Shown here: positions 25,342-34,258 of the stretch, piece by piece
Position numbering within the stretch: position 1 is the stretch's first letter
Layout of the letters: each line of letters starts with the position of its first letter
NCBI GenBank assembly: GCA_015055625.1
Contig: SVHU01000008.1
Coordinates: forward strand, 34,674-98,673
Origin: Clostridiales bacterium
GTDB taxonomy: Bacteria; Bacillota; Clostridia; Christensenellales; Pumilibacteraceae
Direction: 5' to 3'
DNA: 64,000 nucleotides
Notes under the pieces: generated by a model
Databases searched by the model: none
What the model was told of the DNA's origin: nothing
The model's input: only the letters and a program-made list of their open reading frames with translations
Translations under genes and position numbers: made by a program

Positions 25342-26619
25342 ATGAATCCGTTTAACGAAAAAGGCAGACAAATCACAGACAGTTTTCTCTCTTTTAGCGA
25401 GCTTTATCCAAAGTCGTATGACAAAAGAGAGGTAGACCCGTATACTAAAACGCGTATAATACTAATGAACGGTACGGAATTTGAGGCTAATTGGTTTTCG
25501 CATAACTTTGCGCGCCACGTTACAAACAATGACTTACGCCGTGAGCTTGCATTAAGCAGAGCGGTGGAAAAACAGCAACAGCTAAAAATTTCCTTGCTAA
25601 AGCCTTGTAACGAAAGTCCGTTAGAGCATACGATAGGTTATGAACAGCTTGCAGTCGATCTTACGGCAGAGCTTGCAAAAAGAGAAACAGACTGTAACGT
25701 CAAAAAAGCATTGGACTTTGCGCTTTTAGAAGATTTTGACCATTTGTACCGCTATGCAAACTTATTAGAAATGGAACAAGGTTTGCAGGCTGAACGGCTT
25801 GTGGGAAGATATACCGAGATTATGCCCGCTCGTCCCACGCTTGCACATCACCGCTTTCCGATTGATAACGTAAAACGTAACATAGACGCAAAGACTGCCG
25901 ATAAGCAAACCGTACTTTCGACAATGATAATAACGGCGGCGGAGCAACAAACAATGAATTATTATATGAATATTACGAATCTTGCTCCAAACGATATATC
26001 TAGAAAGCTTTATGAGGAAATCGCGCTTGTGGAAGAAGAACACGTAACGCAGTACGAATCGCTTATGGATAGTAGCGCAACGTGGCTAGAGATGTTGTTG
26101 TGGCACGAATATTGCGAGTGTTATCTATACTGGTCATGCTTTATGACGGAAACAGATCCGTACGTAAAGAAGTTATGGTGTGAAAATTTAGAGATGGAAA
26201 TTGGACATCTTCACAATGCGAACGCGCTTTTAGAGCGGTACGAAAACAAAAACTGGCAACAAATTATACCCGATGCAACCTTCCCCTCACCCATTTCCTT
26301 GCACGAAAATATCGAATACGTACGCGAGATTTTGAGTACAACGGTGCAGTTTACGGGTAATTTAGAAGACTATATAAACGTAGACGAATTGCCAAATGAC
26401 GCAAACTTCTTCGCTTTCCAAAACACCATTGCGCCCACTACCGAGATAGTTCCTTCTCACCTTGTTATAGACAAACATATCAGATGTTGCGGAAAGGATT
26501 ATCGCTATCAGGTTGCTCCAAATCCCATAAAAGAGTTAAGGAGCAGAACGTGTGATAATACGAGAGTAGGAAGAGTTCCTGACTCTGCAATGTCAACCGA
26601 TTTTTCTTGCAATAACTGA
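25342..26619 (+). CDS. Ferritin-like protein of unknown function
   Basis: This 425-residue, mostly helical protein has spaced Glu/His signatures that look like a diiron helix bundle: AAEQQTMNYY (about 200), EIALVEEEHVTQYE (about 229-242) and LEMEIGHLHNAN (about 285-296). This is a ferritin-like or rubrerythrin-like arrangement, but a much larger protein than those families. A C-terminal tail has RCCGKDYRYQ and other cysteines. The start is the ATG at 42 in the leader (GTG at 25321 is upstream); AAGGAGG at 25329-25335 fits the ATG at 25342. No close family was recognised; an oxidoreductase or oxygen-defence role is only a guess. Confidence 0.6.
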   Translation: MNPFNEKGRQITDSFLSFSELYPKSYDKREVDPYTKTRIILMNGTEFEANWFSHNFARHVTNNDLRRELALSRAVEKQQQLKISLLKPCNESPLEHTIGYEQLAVDLTAELAKRETDCNVKKALDFALLEDFDHLYRYANLLEMEQGLQAERLVGRYTEIMPARPTLAHHRFPIDNVKRNIDAKTADKQTVLSTMIITAAEQQTMNYYMNITNLAPNDISRKLYEEIALVEEEHVTQYESLMDSSATWLEMLLWHEYCECYLYWSCFMTETDPYVKKLWCENLEMEIGHLHNANALLERYENKNWQQIIPDATFPSPISLHENIEYVREILSTTVQFTGNLEDYINVDELPNDANFFAFQNTIAPTTEIVPSHLVIDKHIRCCGKDYRYQVAPNPIKELRSRTCDNTRVGRVPDSAMSTDFSCNN

Positions 26620-26635
26620 CGATAAAAATTAGTTT

Positions 26636-26662
26636 GCCACGTTCGATTTTTTTGAGCGTGGC
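26636..26662 (+). terminator. Probable terminator after the ferritin-like gene
   Basis: GCCACGTTC and GAGCGTGGC form a 9-bp stem with one G-U, followed by a T-rich stretch. Confidence 0.5.
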
Positions 26663-26664
26663 TA

Positions 26665-26693
26665 TTGCTTTTTCCAGGAATATTTGTTATAAT
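26665..26693 (+). promoter_or_regulatory. Promoter of the SGNH hydrolase gene
   Basis: TTGCTT (26665-26670), 17 bp and TATAAT (26688-26693). Confidence 0.7.
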
Positions 26694-26727
26694 ACTTTGA
26701 GCCAACTTATTTAACAAGGAGAAAATT

Positions 26728-27342
26728 ATGAGTGATTTTACTTACGAAAGTAACAATACTAGCGTAGAACTCGAAACGTACGAGTGGGATAACGTTTGGT
26801 GGGAGCAAGCCCCAAAGCATGGCGCGACAAGAGTTTTATATATAGGCGATTCCATTTCTTGCGCAATGCGTAGAAAGGCAACCGCTGTTTCTAAAGACAA
26901 ATTACTTTTCGACGGATTTGGTACAAGCAAGGCTGTGGACAACCCTTATTTTATACCATCGGTAAATTCTTTCGCTAATCAGCAACGCGAGCGTAAGATT
27001 ATTATTTTTAATAACGGTCTTCATGGCTGGCACCTTACGGAAGACGAGTACGCAAAGCACTATAAGAGCATTGTAGACAGTCTTATAAAAACGTACAGCG
27101 ATAGCGCTTTTGCTCTTGTTCTTACGACTGCTATTACCGATAAAGAGCGAAACGAACGAGTAAACGTAAGAAACGAAAAGGTGAAGCAGATTGCAAAAGA
27201 ACTCAATCTTCCTGTTATTGACCTGAACAAAGTGTCTTCAGACAATATTTCGCTGATTGGTGGCGACGGAGTTCATTTTTCCGATAAGGGCTACGACGTA
27301 ATGGCGGAGTTTTTGGTAAGTGAAGTAAGAAAATTGATTTAG
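26728..27342 (+). CDS. SGNH/GDSL hydrolase family protein
   Basis: This 204-residue protein has GDSIS at about 39-43 with the nucleophilic serine, NNGLHGWH around 90 (Gly and Asn oxyanion-hole residues) and DGVHFSDKGY at about 184-193 with the catalytic Asp and His. It has no signal peptide, so it is cytoplasmic. Like other family members it is probably an esterase removing acetyl groups from sugars, consistent with the surrounding glycosidases. AAGGAG precedes the start. Confidence 0.85.
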   Translation: MSDFTYESNNTSVELETYEWDNVWWEQAPKHGATRVLYIGDSISCAMRRKATAVSKDKLLFDGFGTSKAVDNPYFIPSVNSFANQQRERKIIIFNNGLHGWHLTEDEYAKHYKSIVDSLIKTYSDSAFALVLTTAITDKERNERVNVRNEKVKQIAKELNLPVIDLNKVSSDNISLIGGDGVHFSDKGYDVMAEFLVSEVRKLI

Positions 27343-27373
27343 CCACAATCGGTTGTTCCATACTTGCAGTTGC

Positions 27374-27402
27374 TTGACAAAAACTATTAATTAATATATA
27401 AT
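27374..27402 (+). promoter_or_regulatory. Consensus promoter of the ArsP_2-like gene
   Basis: TTGACA (27374-27379), 17 bp and TATAAT (27397-27402). This is a perfect match to the housekeeping consensus. Confidence 0.85.
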
Positions 27403-27432
27403 TTATAGTTGAGATTATCTATTGGAGATTGT

Positions 27433-28377
27433 ATGGAACACTTAGAACACTTTTGGGAGCATCTTCCCCATATACTGTTGCATCCGCTAAAGGATTCGGC
27501 GCTGATGTTGCCGATTTTGCTTGCGGTATACATTCTCATAGAATTTTTGGAAAGTAGAAATCTTACAAGGTTCGAAAAGTCCAAGTTCTTGCAAGGCAAC
27601 GTATCGCCAGTATTTGGAGCTGTGTTTGGTTGTGTTCCTCAATGCGGTTTTTCGGTAATTTCCACAGACTTGTACGCTACTAAAAAATTATCGGTAGGCG
27701 CGCTTGTGGCGGTATATATTTCCACCTCCGACGAAGCCTTACCTCTTATGCTTTCATCGGTAGGTTCATCACCTCAGTCTGCATTGTGGCTTTTGTTGTT
27801 ACTTGGCGTAAAAGTAGTGCTGGGGATAGGCGTAGGATACTTAGCAATGTTTCTTTACCCTAAATTTTTCAAAAAACATACGGTAGTAGCGCCCAGAATT
27901 ACCTTTGCAGGACGACAAATACAAACGGTAAAAGATCCGAATGCTGCATCAAGCGGTTGTTGCAATCACGAAATCGATAATAAAAAGAAGTTTGATATAA
28001 AGCATCCAATTCTTCATTCGCTCAAAATTTTTGCGTTTGTGTTTGTGATAAATTTGATTATGGAAATAATCTTGCATTTTGTTGGAGAGGATAATATCAG
28101 AATATTCCTTCAATCGTCAAGTTATTTTCAGCCCCTAATTGCACTAGTTGTTGGACTTATTCCAAACTGTGCCTCGTCCATTGTACTTACTCAACTTTTC
28201 CTGTCCGGCTCGCTTACGTTCGGTTCGATAATAACCGGACTTTCCGTAAACGCAGGACTTGGAATAATGGTGCTTTTGCGCAAAAACAGACCTCATTCCG
28301 AAAATGTTTTTATTGTGTCGCTAATCGTAATTTGTTCACTTTTAGTGGGATACGTATTCCACATTTTCGGTATATAA
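27433..28377 (+). CDS. Putative manganese/heavy-metal exporter (ArsP_2 family)
   Basis: This 314-residue membrane protein has about eight to ten hydrophobic segments. The two repeat halves carry GCVPQCGFSVIS (about 58-69) and LIPNCASSIVLTQ (about 246-258), the paired Cys- and Pro-containing motifs of the ArsP_2 group of putative Mn2+/heavy-metal exporters. A histidine-rich N-terminus (MEHLEHFWEHLPHILLH) could bind metal. The ATG at 27433 is preferred over an upstream TTG (27409) because TTGGAG sits before it. The metal is not certain. Confidence 0.78.
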   Translation: MEHLEHFWEHLPHILLHPLKDSALMLPILLAVYILIEFLESRNLTRFEKSKFLQGNVSPVFGAVFGCVPQCGFSVISTDLYATKKLSVGALVAVYISTSDEALPLMLSSVGSSPQSALWLLLLLGVKVVLGIGVGYLAMFLYPKFFKKHTVVAPRITFAGRQIQTVKDPNAASSGCCNHEIDNKKKFDIKHPILHSLKIFAFVFVINLIMEIILHFVGEDNIRIFLQSSSYFQPLIALVVGLIPNCASSIVLTQLFLSGSLTFGSIITGLSVNAGLGIMVLLRKNRPHSENVFIVSLIVICSLLVGYVFHIFGI

Positions 28378-28400
28378 TATAAAATAATAAGGAGAAAAAT

Positions 28401-29057
28401 ATGTTAGACTACGGTATTGATATCGACGAATTTAATCAGGTTACTACTGAAACTATGTGTGAGCTTATGGACGAGTGGAGTCAAAAGCTTAAAATGGTAA
28501 AGATAAATATTGAAAAGAACAGAGAGTTTTTCGAGCACACTAACCACTATTTGATGCTTTCGGATATGGTGGAAAACAATGCTAAGCAAAACAAAATGGA
28601 TCCGCCTAAAGCTTTCTTTTACAGTCCTACTGACGAAGAAGACGTTCGTAGAGAAAAAATTTCGGGCTTTGCAAAAACCTCTTCTTTCCCTGCCTTTTTA
28701 AGAAAGGTTTGTACCGATATTTTAGGCAATCTTATCAATAAGTTCGACAAAGACGGAGATAAGGATAAGGGCTTTAATAACTTTATCCACACATTCTTCC
28801 TTAACCAAAAAATTTACGATTATGTTTATGAGCACAGCCCCGAGTTTCAGAGTTTTAACGATAGCATAAACGACGTAGAAGTTCTCGATAAATTTTATTC
28901 GGCAAGAGAAGACGTGGAATTCCAAAAAAAGATCAATGAAACGGCGACTACCCTTGAGCTTGATAAAGTTGTTGCAGACCCACTCTTTTGTGACGTGTGC
29001 ACAGTAATGGAAGGCGCTGGAATTTTCCATAAACGTCAAATGAAAACTTCAAACTAA
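28401..29057 (+). CDS. Protein of unknown function
   Basis: This 218-residue protein is acidic, mostly helical and has no membrane segment or signal peptide. No familiar motif is visible; the segment NKFDKDGDKDKGFNNF looks EF-hand-like in composition but lacks a clear loop spacing. A cysteine pair (FCDVC) lies near the C-terminus. It follows the ArsP_2-like transporter by 23 bp with an AAGGAG site, so the two are probably co-transcribed. A terminator follows. It may be a small accessory protein of the transporter, but this is inference. Confidence 0.6.
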   Translation: MLDYGIDIDEFNQVTTETMCELMDEWSQKLKMVKINIEKNREFFEHTNHYLMLSDMVENNAKQNKMDPPKAFFYSPTDEEDVRREKISGFAKTSSFPAFLRKVCTDILGNLINKFDKDGDKDKGFNNFIHTFFLNQKIYDYVYEHSPEFQSFNDSINDVEVLDKFYSAREDVEFQKKINETATTLELDKVVADPLFCDVCTVMEGAGIFHKRQMKTSN

Positions 29058-29071
29058 TCAAAATAAATTGT

Positions 29072-29103
29072 AAACCCATCGCAAATTGTAAGCGGTGGGT
29101 TTT
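29072..29103 (+). terminator. Intrinsic terminator
   Basis: AAACCCATCGC and GCGGTGGGTTT form the stem (one G-U). Confidence 0.75.
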
Positions 29104-29148
29104 AACTTAAAAACAAACTTTTTTCTATTTTTAGCTGTAAATATTCTA

Positions 29149-29177
29149 TTTACTTGCGCGTTTTGCTGTGTTAGAAT
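29149..29177 (+). promoter_or_regulatory. Promoter of the Gfo/Idh/MocA gene
   Basis: TTTACT (29149-29154), 17 bp and TAGAAT (29172-29177). Confidence 0.5.
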
Positions 29178-29221
29178 TAATTATATGTGGCTAAAAATTT
29201 TAACACAAAGGAGTATAAGCT

Positions 29222-30514
29222 ATGAGAAAAATCAAAGTAGGCGTAATAGGAGCTAGGCGTGGAGAAAGCATGATTGAATACTGCAGAAAGGCAGATAATG
29301 CCGAGATTGTAGCAGTATGCGAAAAAAGACAGGATCTTATTGAGGAGCAAAAGAAAAAGAACGTGGAATTTAACGTTACGTACTATACCGATTACGATAA
29401 ATTTCTAACACATGATATGGATGCTGTTGTTCTTGCAAACTACGCAAACGAACATGCGCCTTATGCCATTAAGGCGTTAAAGAGTGGTAAGCACGTATAT
29501 TCGGAAGTTTTGCCTTGTCAGACAATGAAAGAGGCGGTGGAACTTGTTGAAGCGGTAGAGCAGTCCGGACTTATTTATGCGTACGGTGAAAATTATTGCT
29601 ATATGAGCGCTCCTTACGAGATGCGTAAACTTTATAAAGAGAACAAAATCGGAGAGTTAGAATATGCAGAGTGCGAATACGTTCACAACTGCGAAAGTAT
29701 TTGGCCCGATATTGCATACGGCGATAAGAATCATTGGCGTAACAATATGTATTCAACTTTCTATTGTACTCATTCTATTGGACCGATTATTCATAGCACA
29801 GGACTTCGCCCCGTTTCTGTTACGGGATTTGAGCCGGATATGATGAATGAGCGTAATCTTAGAATTGGAGCAAAGGCTGGTCATTTTGGGATAGAGATGA
29901 TAAGGCTTAATAACGGTGCAATTGTAAAAAGTATTCACGGTGGATTATACCAAGGGTCTATTTGGTATTCTATGTATGGAAGCAAAGGCAGAATGGAGAG
30001 CGCAAGAGAAAGTGCAAAGAACGGCGGATTTAATAGAATATTCATAAGAGCCGACGAACATTCTGGTGATTATAATTGTCATGAAGAAACGTATCTACCA
30101 GAAGAGCGCAATAATAACGAAGAGGTAAAGATTTTTGGGCATGGTGGCTCAGACTATTATGCAATGTACAACTTTATCGAAAAGATTAAGGGAAACAAGG
30201 ACGCTGATACTATTGATGTATACGAGGCGTTAGATATGTTCTTGCCTGGAATGTTTGCATACCGTTCTATAATGATAGGTGGCTTCCCCGTAGAAGTTCC
30301 CAATCTTAGAGATAAAGAAGAGCGTGAAAAGTGGCGTAATGATACGGCTTGTACCGATCCGGCAGTTGCAGGAGACCTGTTAATTCCAGTATTCCACAAA
30401 GGAAATCCAGATATTAAGGATGAGGTTTACGAGGCGCAACAAAGTAAGTTTGAGGCAAACGTGGCAAAAAAGCAAACTTTTGTTGCAGGTAAAGACGAGT
30501 ATAAAAATAATTAA
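29222..30514 (+). CDS. Gfo/Idh/MocA family oxidoreductase
   Basis: This 430-residue NAD(P)-binding protein has an N-terminal Rossmann fold (about 1-125) with VGVIGARRGESM replacing the usual GxGxxG, then the family segment YSEVLPCQTMKEA (usual form: EKP) and an alpha/beta substrate-binding domain with NHWRNNMYSTFYCTHSIGPI around 165-185. Such enzymes oxidise or isomerise sugars, inositols or sugar derivatives in the cytoplasm. The next gene, a DMT-type transporter, begins 12 bp later, so substrate import or export may be coupled to it. The sugar is unknown. Confidence 0.85.
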   Translation: MRKIKVGVIGARRGESMIEYCRKADNAEIVAVCEKRQDLIEEQKKKNVEFNVTYYTDYDKFLTHDMDAVVLANYANEHAPYAIKALKSGKHVYSEVLPCQTMKEAVELVEAVEQSGLIYAYGENYCYMSAPYEMRKLYKENKIGELEYAECEYVHNCESIWPDIAYGDKNHWRNNMYSTFYCTHSIGPIIHSTGLRPVSVTGFEPDMMNERNLRIGAKAGHFGIEMIRLNNGAIVKSIHGGLYQGSIWYSMYGSKGRMESARESAKNGGFNRIFIRADEHSGDYNCHEETYLPEERNNNEEVKIFGHGGSDYYAMYNFIEKIKGNKDADTIDVYEALDMFLPGMFAYRSIMIGGFPVEVPNLRDKEEREKWRNDTACTDPAVAGDLLIPVFHKGNPDIKDEVYEAQQSKFEANVAKKQTFVAGKDEYKNN

Positions 30515-30526
30515 GGAATAAATAAT

Positions 30527-31408
30527 ATGGTATTAGAATACTTTTTAATTATTATAGCAACGTTCCTTTTTTCTATACAATTTATATTTACCAAAAAATA
30601 TCAGCTGTGTGTAGGAACAGGGTTTGATGCATCGTTTTTTCAAAAGGCAATATCTCCAATAGCTTTTGGCATAATATTACTTATTTACTCAGGATTTCAA
30701 GTACAGTTTACTTGGTTTTCTCTTGTTATGTCAAGCTGTAACGTTGTGATAAACCTAGTTCTAACATTGTTTTCGCTAAAAGCATTAAGCAAGGGAACTA
30801 TATCAAACTATTCGCTTTACCTTTTGGGTGGTGGAATGGTTATTCCCGTAATTTTTGGTGCGTGCATTGGCGAGGATTTCGGTGTTTGGAAAATTTTAAG
30901 CATCGTTTGTATAGTAGTTGCTATACTTATTAAGTTTAACTTCAAAGAGAAAGTAGGAATTGGCACGTATTTGTGTTTTATAATGTTGTTCGTGTTAAAC
31001 GGACTTATCGGTATTGTATCCTCTATTCACCAAAAAGATGTGTTTGGAGTAGGACTGTCCGTGTCTTCTCAGTCTTATACGATTGCAAACTTATTTTTAG
31101 GTTCGATTGTAGGATTTGTACTGTTTAGTCTTGTTGCAATAAAAAAACGTAAACAAATACAATTTAAGCCGTTCTTAAAATCAACGCCTTGGGCGATCTT
31201 GGGGGGTGTATGTAATGGTGTAGGAAACTTTTTACTGCTTCTGGCGTTACTGAAAGTCGACTCGTCGATGCAGTACCCGATAGTAACAGGCGGAACAATC
31301 TTCCTTTCGGCAATTCTTCCCCTTATTATATATAGAGAAAAGCTAAACTTAAAAAGTTGGATATCAGTAGCCTTCGCTCTTATAGGAGCGGTGATAATAA
31401 TCTTTTAG
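30527..31408 (+). CDS. DMT superfamily (EamA-like) transporter
   Basis: This 293-residue protein has ten hydrophobic segments arranged as two repeats of five, the pattern of drug/metabolite transporters. The last repeat ends with VFAFGLIGAVIIIF-like residues (SVAFALIGAVIIIF). The start MVLEYFLIIIATFLFSIQF shows a short N-terminus and immediate first membrane helix. It is the second gene of a two-gene unit with the Gfo/Idh/MocA enzyme and probably moves a sugar, polyol or its metabolite. A strong terminator follows. Confidence 0.8.
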   Translation: MVLEYFLIIIATFLFSIQFIFTKKYQLCVGTGFDASFFQKAISPIAFGIILLIYSGFQVQFTWFSLVMSSCNVVINLVLTLFSLKALSKGTISNYSLYLLGGGMVIPVIFGACIGEDFGVWKILSIVCIVVAILIKFNFKEKVGIGTYLCFIMLFVLNGLIGIVSSIHQKDVFGVGLSVSSQSYTIANLFLGSIVGFVLFSLVAIKKRKQIQFKPFLKSTPWAILGGVCNGVGNFLLLLALLKVDSSMQYPIVTGGTIFLSAILPLIIYREKLNLKSWISVAFALIGAVIIIF

Positions 31409-31414
31409 CAAAAT

Positions 31415-31456
31415 TAGAGAGTTTTTACAAAAAATAGTAAAGGCTCTCTATTTTTT
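31415..31456 (+). terminator. Intrinsic terminator
   Basis: TAGAGAG and CTCTCTA, with inner pairing TTTAC/GTAAA, followed by T6. Confidence 0.8.
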
Positions 31457-31457
31457 A

Positions 31458-31507
31458 ACACAATATATAGTGGGGTAAAAAAATTATCATAGCACAATTT
31501 GTAGTGG
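31458..31507 (+). promoter_or_regulatory. Two NrdR-box-like sites, distal pair
   Basis: ACACAATATATAGTGG (31458-31473) and GCACAATTTGTAGTGG (31492-31507) resemble the NrdR consensus. They are 34 bp apart. Confidence 0.45.
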
Positions 31508-31753
31508 TAAAGCTGTTTTTGTGCTATTAAAATTTTAAAGGGTATATTTTTATAACTATCGCACTAAAATTGCATAAACTTGCACAAAATCCTGTAATAA
31601 TTGTGGTGAAAATGTATATTATTACAATTAAAGTGCAAAATATTGCAAAACGAGTAAAAATGATATGCATTAAAAAAAATAATATATAAAATGATGTCAA
31701 GCAAAAAGAGGTAAAAAAAGCGAAAAATATTTTTTAAATTAGCATTAAAATCC

Positions 31754-31811
31754 TTGCTTTTAAACACAAGATATAGTATACTGAAAATACAGCGAACGCA
31801 ATATATTCCGA
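31754..31811 (+). promoter_or_regulatory. nrdD promoter with NrdR-box-like sites
   Basis: TTGCTT (31754-31759), 17 bp and TATACT (31777-31782). An NrdR-like box ACACAAGATATAGTAT (31764-31779) covers spacer and -10. A second, weaker one (31796-31811) lies 32 bp on, the usual NrdR spacing. The stretch 31409-31931 has no gene. Confidence 0.6.
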
Positions 31812-31813
31812 CT

Positions 31814-31852
31814 GACAAAAAGACGTTATTAAACAAGCTTTTGTCTTTTTTT
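31814..31852 (+). promoter_or_regulatory. Terminator-like hairpin in the nrdD leader
   Basis: GACAAAA and TTTTGTC pair around an 18-nt loop, followed by seven Ts, between the promoter and the nrdD start. It may attenuate transcription. Confidence 0.5.
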
Positions 31853-31931
31853 ATCGCTTAAATATGGTGCGTGCTGTTTTTTTAACCGTTTTTACGGAAA
31901 TGTCACAACGAGATGAAAAGGAGATTGAACC

Positions 31932-34106
31932 ATGAAAATTATCAAAAGAAGCGGAGCAGAATCTGTATTTGATATTACCAAAATTATAGTAGCTATTACC
32001 AAAGCTAATGATTCGGTTGCCGAAAGCGACAGAATTACTGCAGAACAGGTTAGCGAAATTGCTAAAGACGTTGCGAAAGTTGCAAGCAATCGTAGACGTG
32101 CTTTGTCCGTAGAAGAAATACAGGACCTTGTAGAAGATCGAATTATGTCTTTAGGTGCGTTCAATCTTGCTCGTAAATATATTACTTATCGTTATACAAG
32201 AGAGCTCGTAAGAAAGTCGAATACTACCGACGAGCAGATTATGAGCCTTATTGAGTGCAATAACGAGGAGGTAAAGCAGGAAAACTCTAACAAGAACCCC
32301 ACCATTAATAGCGTTCAGCGTGACTATATGGCAGGAGAAGTTAGTAAGGATATTACCAAGCGTATACTTTTACCTAAAGAGATAGTTGATGCGCACGAAG
32401 AGGGAATAATTCATTTCCACGATGCTGACTATTTTGCTCAGCATATGCATAACTGCGACCTTGTAAACTTGGAGGATATGCTTCAAAACGGAACAGTTAT
32501 TAGCGGAACATTAATCGAGCGTCCCCATTCTTTCTCCACAGCTTGCAACATCGCAACTCAGATTATTGCGCAGGTTGCGTCTAATCAGTATGGCGGACAG
32601 AGTATTTCTCTTACCCATCTTGCGCCCTTTGTTGACGTAAGCAGAAAGAAGATTAGAGAATCTGTTGCAGCAGAGCTTGCTACTGTTGGCATTTTTGACG
32701 AGGAAAAAATTGCTCATATCGCAGAAGAAAGACTTAAGGACGAAGTTAGAAGAGGGATTCAAACCATTCAGTATCAGGTTGTAACTCTTCTCACTACAAA
32801 CGGTCAGGCGCCTTTCGTAACCGTATTTATGTATCTTAACGAAGCAAGAAACGAGCAGGAAAAGCTCGACCTTGCGCTTATCATCGAAGAAACATTGAAA
32901 CAGCGTATTAAGGGTGTAAAGAACGAATCGGGTGTTTGGATTACTCCCGCATTCCCCAAACTTATTTACGTATTGGAAGAAGACAATATCAAAGAGGGTA
33001 GTAGATTTTGGGAACTCACCAAGCTTGCAGCTCAGTGTACTGCAAAGAGAATGGTTCCCGACTATATTTCCGAGAAAAAGATGCTCGAATACAAGGTTGA
33101 TAAAACAGGTAAAGGACATTGCTATACTTGTATGGGGTGCAGAAGCTTCCTTACTCCTTACGTTGATTTGGAAGGCAATCCTAAGTATTATGGTAGATTT
33201 AATCAGGGTGTAGTAACCATTAACCTTGTAGACGTTGCGCTCTCTTCTAACGCTGATGAGAACAAGTTCTGGAGAATATTTGACGATAGACTTGAGCTTT
33301 GCTATCGCGCGCTTATGTGTAGACATAATCGTCTTAAGGGAACTCTTTCTGACGCTGCTCCCATTTTGTGGCAGTACGGCGCATTGGCAAGACTTAAGAA
33401 GGGCGAAGTTATCGACAAGCTTCTTTACGGCGGATATTCTACAATTTCGCTGGGATATGCAGGACTTTATGAGTGTGTAAAATATATGACCGGAAAATCT
33501 CATACCGATCCTGAAGCAAAGCCTTTTGCTCTTGCTGTAATGCAAAAGATGAACGATAAGTGTAAAGAGTGGAAGAGCAAAGAGAACATCGACTTTTCGC
33601 TTTATGGAACTCCGCTTGAGAGTACTACTTACAAGTTTGCAAAGAACTTACAGCGTAGATTTGGTATTATCGAAGGCGTAACCGATAAGAACTATATCAC
33701 TAACAGCTATCACGTTCACGTAACCGAAGAAATCGACGCGTTTACTAAGCTTAAGTTCGAAAGTGAGTTCCAACAGCTTTCTCCAGGCGGTGCAATATCT
33801 TACGTAGAAGTTCCAAATATGCAGGATAATATCGATGCAGTTTTGGAAGTAATGAAGTTTATTTACGACAACATTATGTACGCAGAGCTTAATACTAAGA
33901 GCGACTACTGTCAGGAGTGTGGATACGACGGAGAAATTCAGATAGTAAAAGACGAAGACGGCAAGCTTGTTTGGGAATGTCCAAACTGCAAAAATAGAGA
34001 TCAGTCCAAGATGAACGTTGCAAGAAGAACTTGCGGATATATCGGTACTCAGTACTGGAATCAGGGTAGAACCGAAGAAATTAAAGAGCGTGTTCTTCAC
34101 TTGTAA
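31932..34106 (+). CDS. nrdD: Anaerobic ribonucleoside-triphosphate reductase
   Basis: This 724-residue class III enzyme makes deoxyribonucleotides under anoxia with a glycyl radical. The N-terminus has an ATP-cone regulatory domain (about 1-90, starting MKIIKRSGAESVFDITKI). The barrel domain carries the conserved cysteine region near CYTCMGCRSF (about 397-406). The C-terminus has a zinc site (CQECGYDG and CPNC) and RTCGYIGTQYWNQGR, whose glycine is the radical site. An AAAGGAG site precedes the ATG. The activating enzyme NrdG is not adjacent, and a terminator follows. NrdR boxes upstream agree with repression by NrdR-ATP/dATP. Confidence 0.97.
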   Translation: MKIIKRSGAESVFDITKIIVAITKANDSVAESDRITAEQVSEIAKDVAKVASNRRRALSVEEIQDLVEDRIMSLGAFNLARKYITYRYTRELVRKSNTTDEQIMSLIECNNEEVKQENSNKNPTINSVQRDYMAGEVSKDITKRILLPKEIVDAHEEGIIHFHDADYFAQHMHNCDLVNLEDMLQNGTVISGTLIERPHSFSTACNIATQIIAQVASNQYGGQSISLTHLAPFVDVSRKKIRESVAAELATVGIFDEEKIAHIAEERLKDEVRRGIQTIQYQVVTLLTTNGQAPFVTVFMYLNEARNEQEKLDLALIIEETLKQRIKGVKNESGVWITPAFPKLIYVLEEDNIKEGSRFWELTKLAAQCTAKRMVPDYISEKKMLEYKVDKTGKGHCYTCMGCRSFLTPYVDLEGNPKYYGRFNQGVVTINLVDVALSSNADENKFWRIFDDRLELCYRALMCRHNRLKGTLSDAAPILWQYGALARLKKGEVIDKLLYGGYSTISLGYAGLYECVKYMTGKSHTDPEAKPFALAVMQKMNDKCKEWKSKENIDFSLYGTPLESTTYKFAKNLQRRFGIIEGVTDKNYITNSYHVHVTEEIDAFTKLKFESEFQQLSPGGAISYVEVPNMQDNIDAVLEVMKFIYDNIMYAELNTKSDYCQECGYDGEIQIVKDEDGKLVWECPNCKNRDQSKMNVARRTCGYIGTQYWNQGRTEEIKERVLHL

Positions 34107-34152
34107 TTTTAGAATTTATTACATATTTATTTGGTTAAAAAGTACATAAAAT

Positions 34153-34185
34153 AAAACCACTCAGCTTTATAGTTTGAGTGGTTTT
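34153..34185 (+). terminator. nrdD terminator
   Basis: AAAACCACTCA and TGAGTGGTTTT form an 11-bp stem. Confidence 0.85.
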
Positions 34186-34258
34186 GTCATAAAAACTCGT
34201 ATACGTATGCGTTTTTTTGTGTCAAAATGTATTATTTATCGCCTATTAATTCACTTTG

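Noticed and set aside
32511..33545. A 344-residue minus-strand frame inside nrdD
   Set aside because: It is wholly antisense to a clearly conserved gene, has no ribosome site and has a composition set by nrdD codons.
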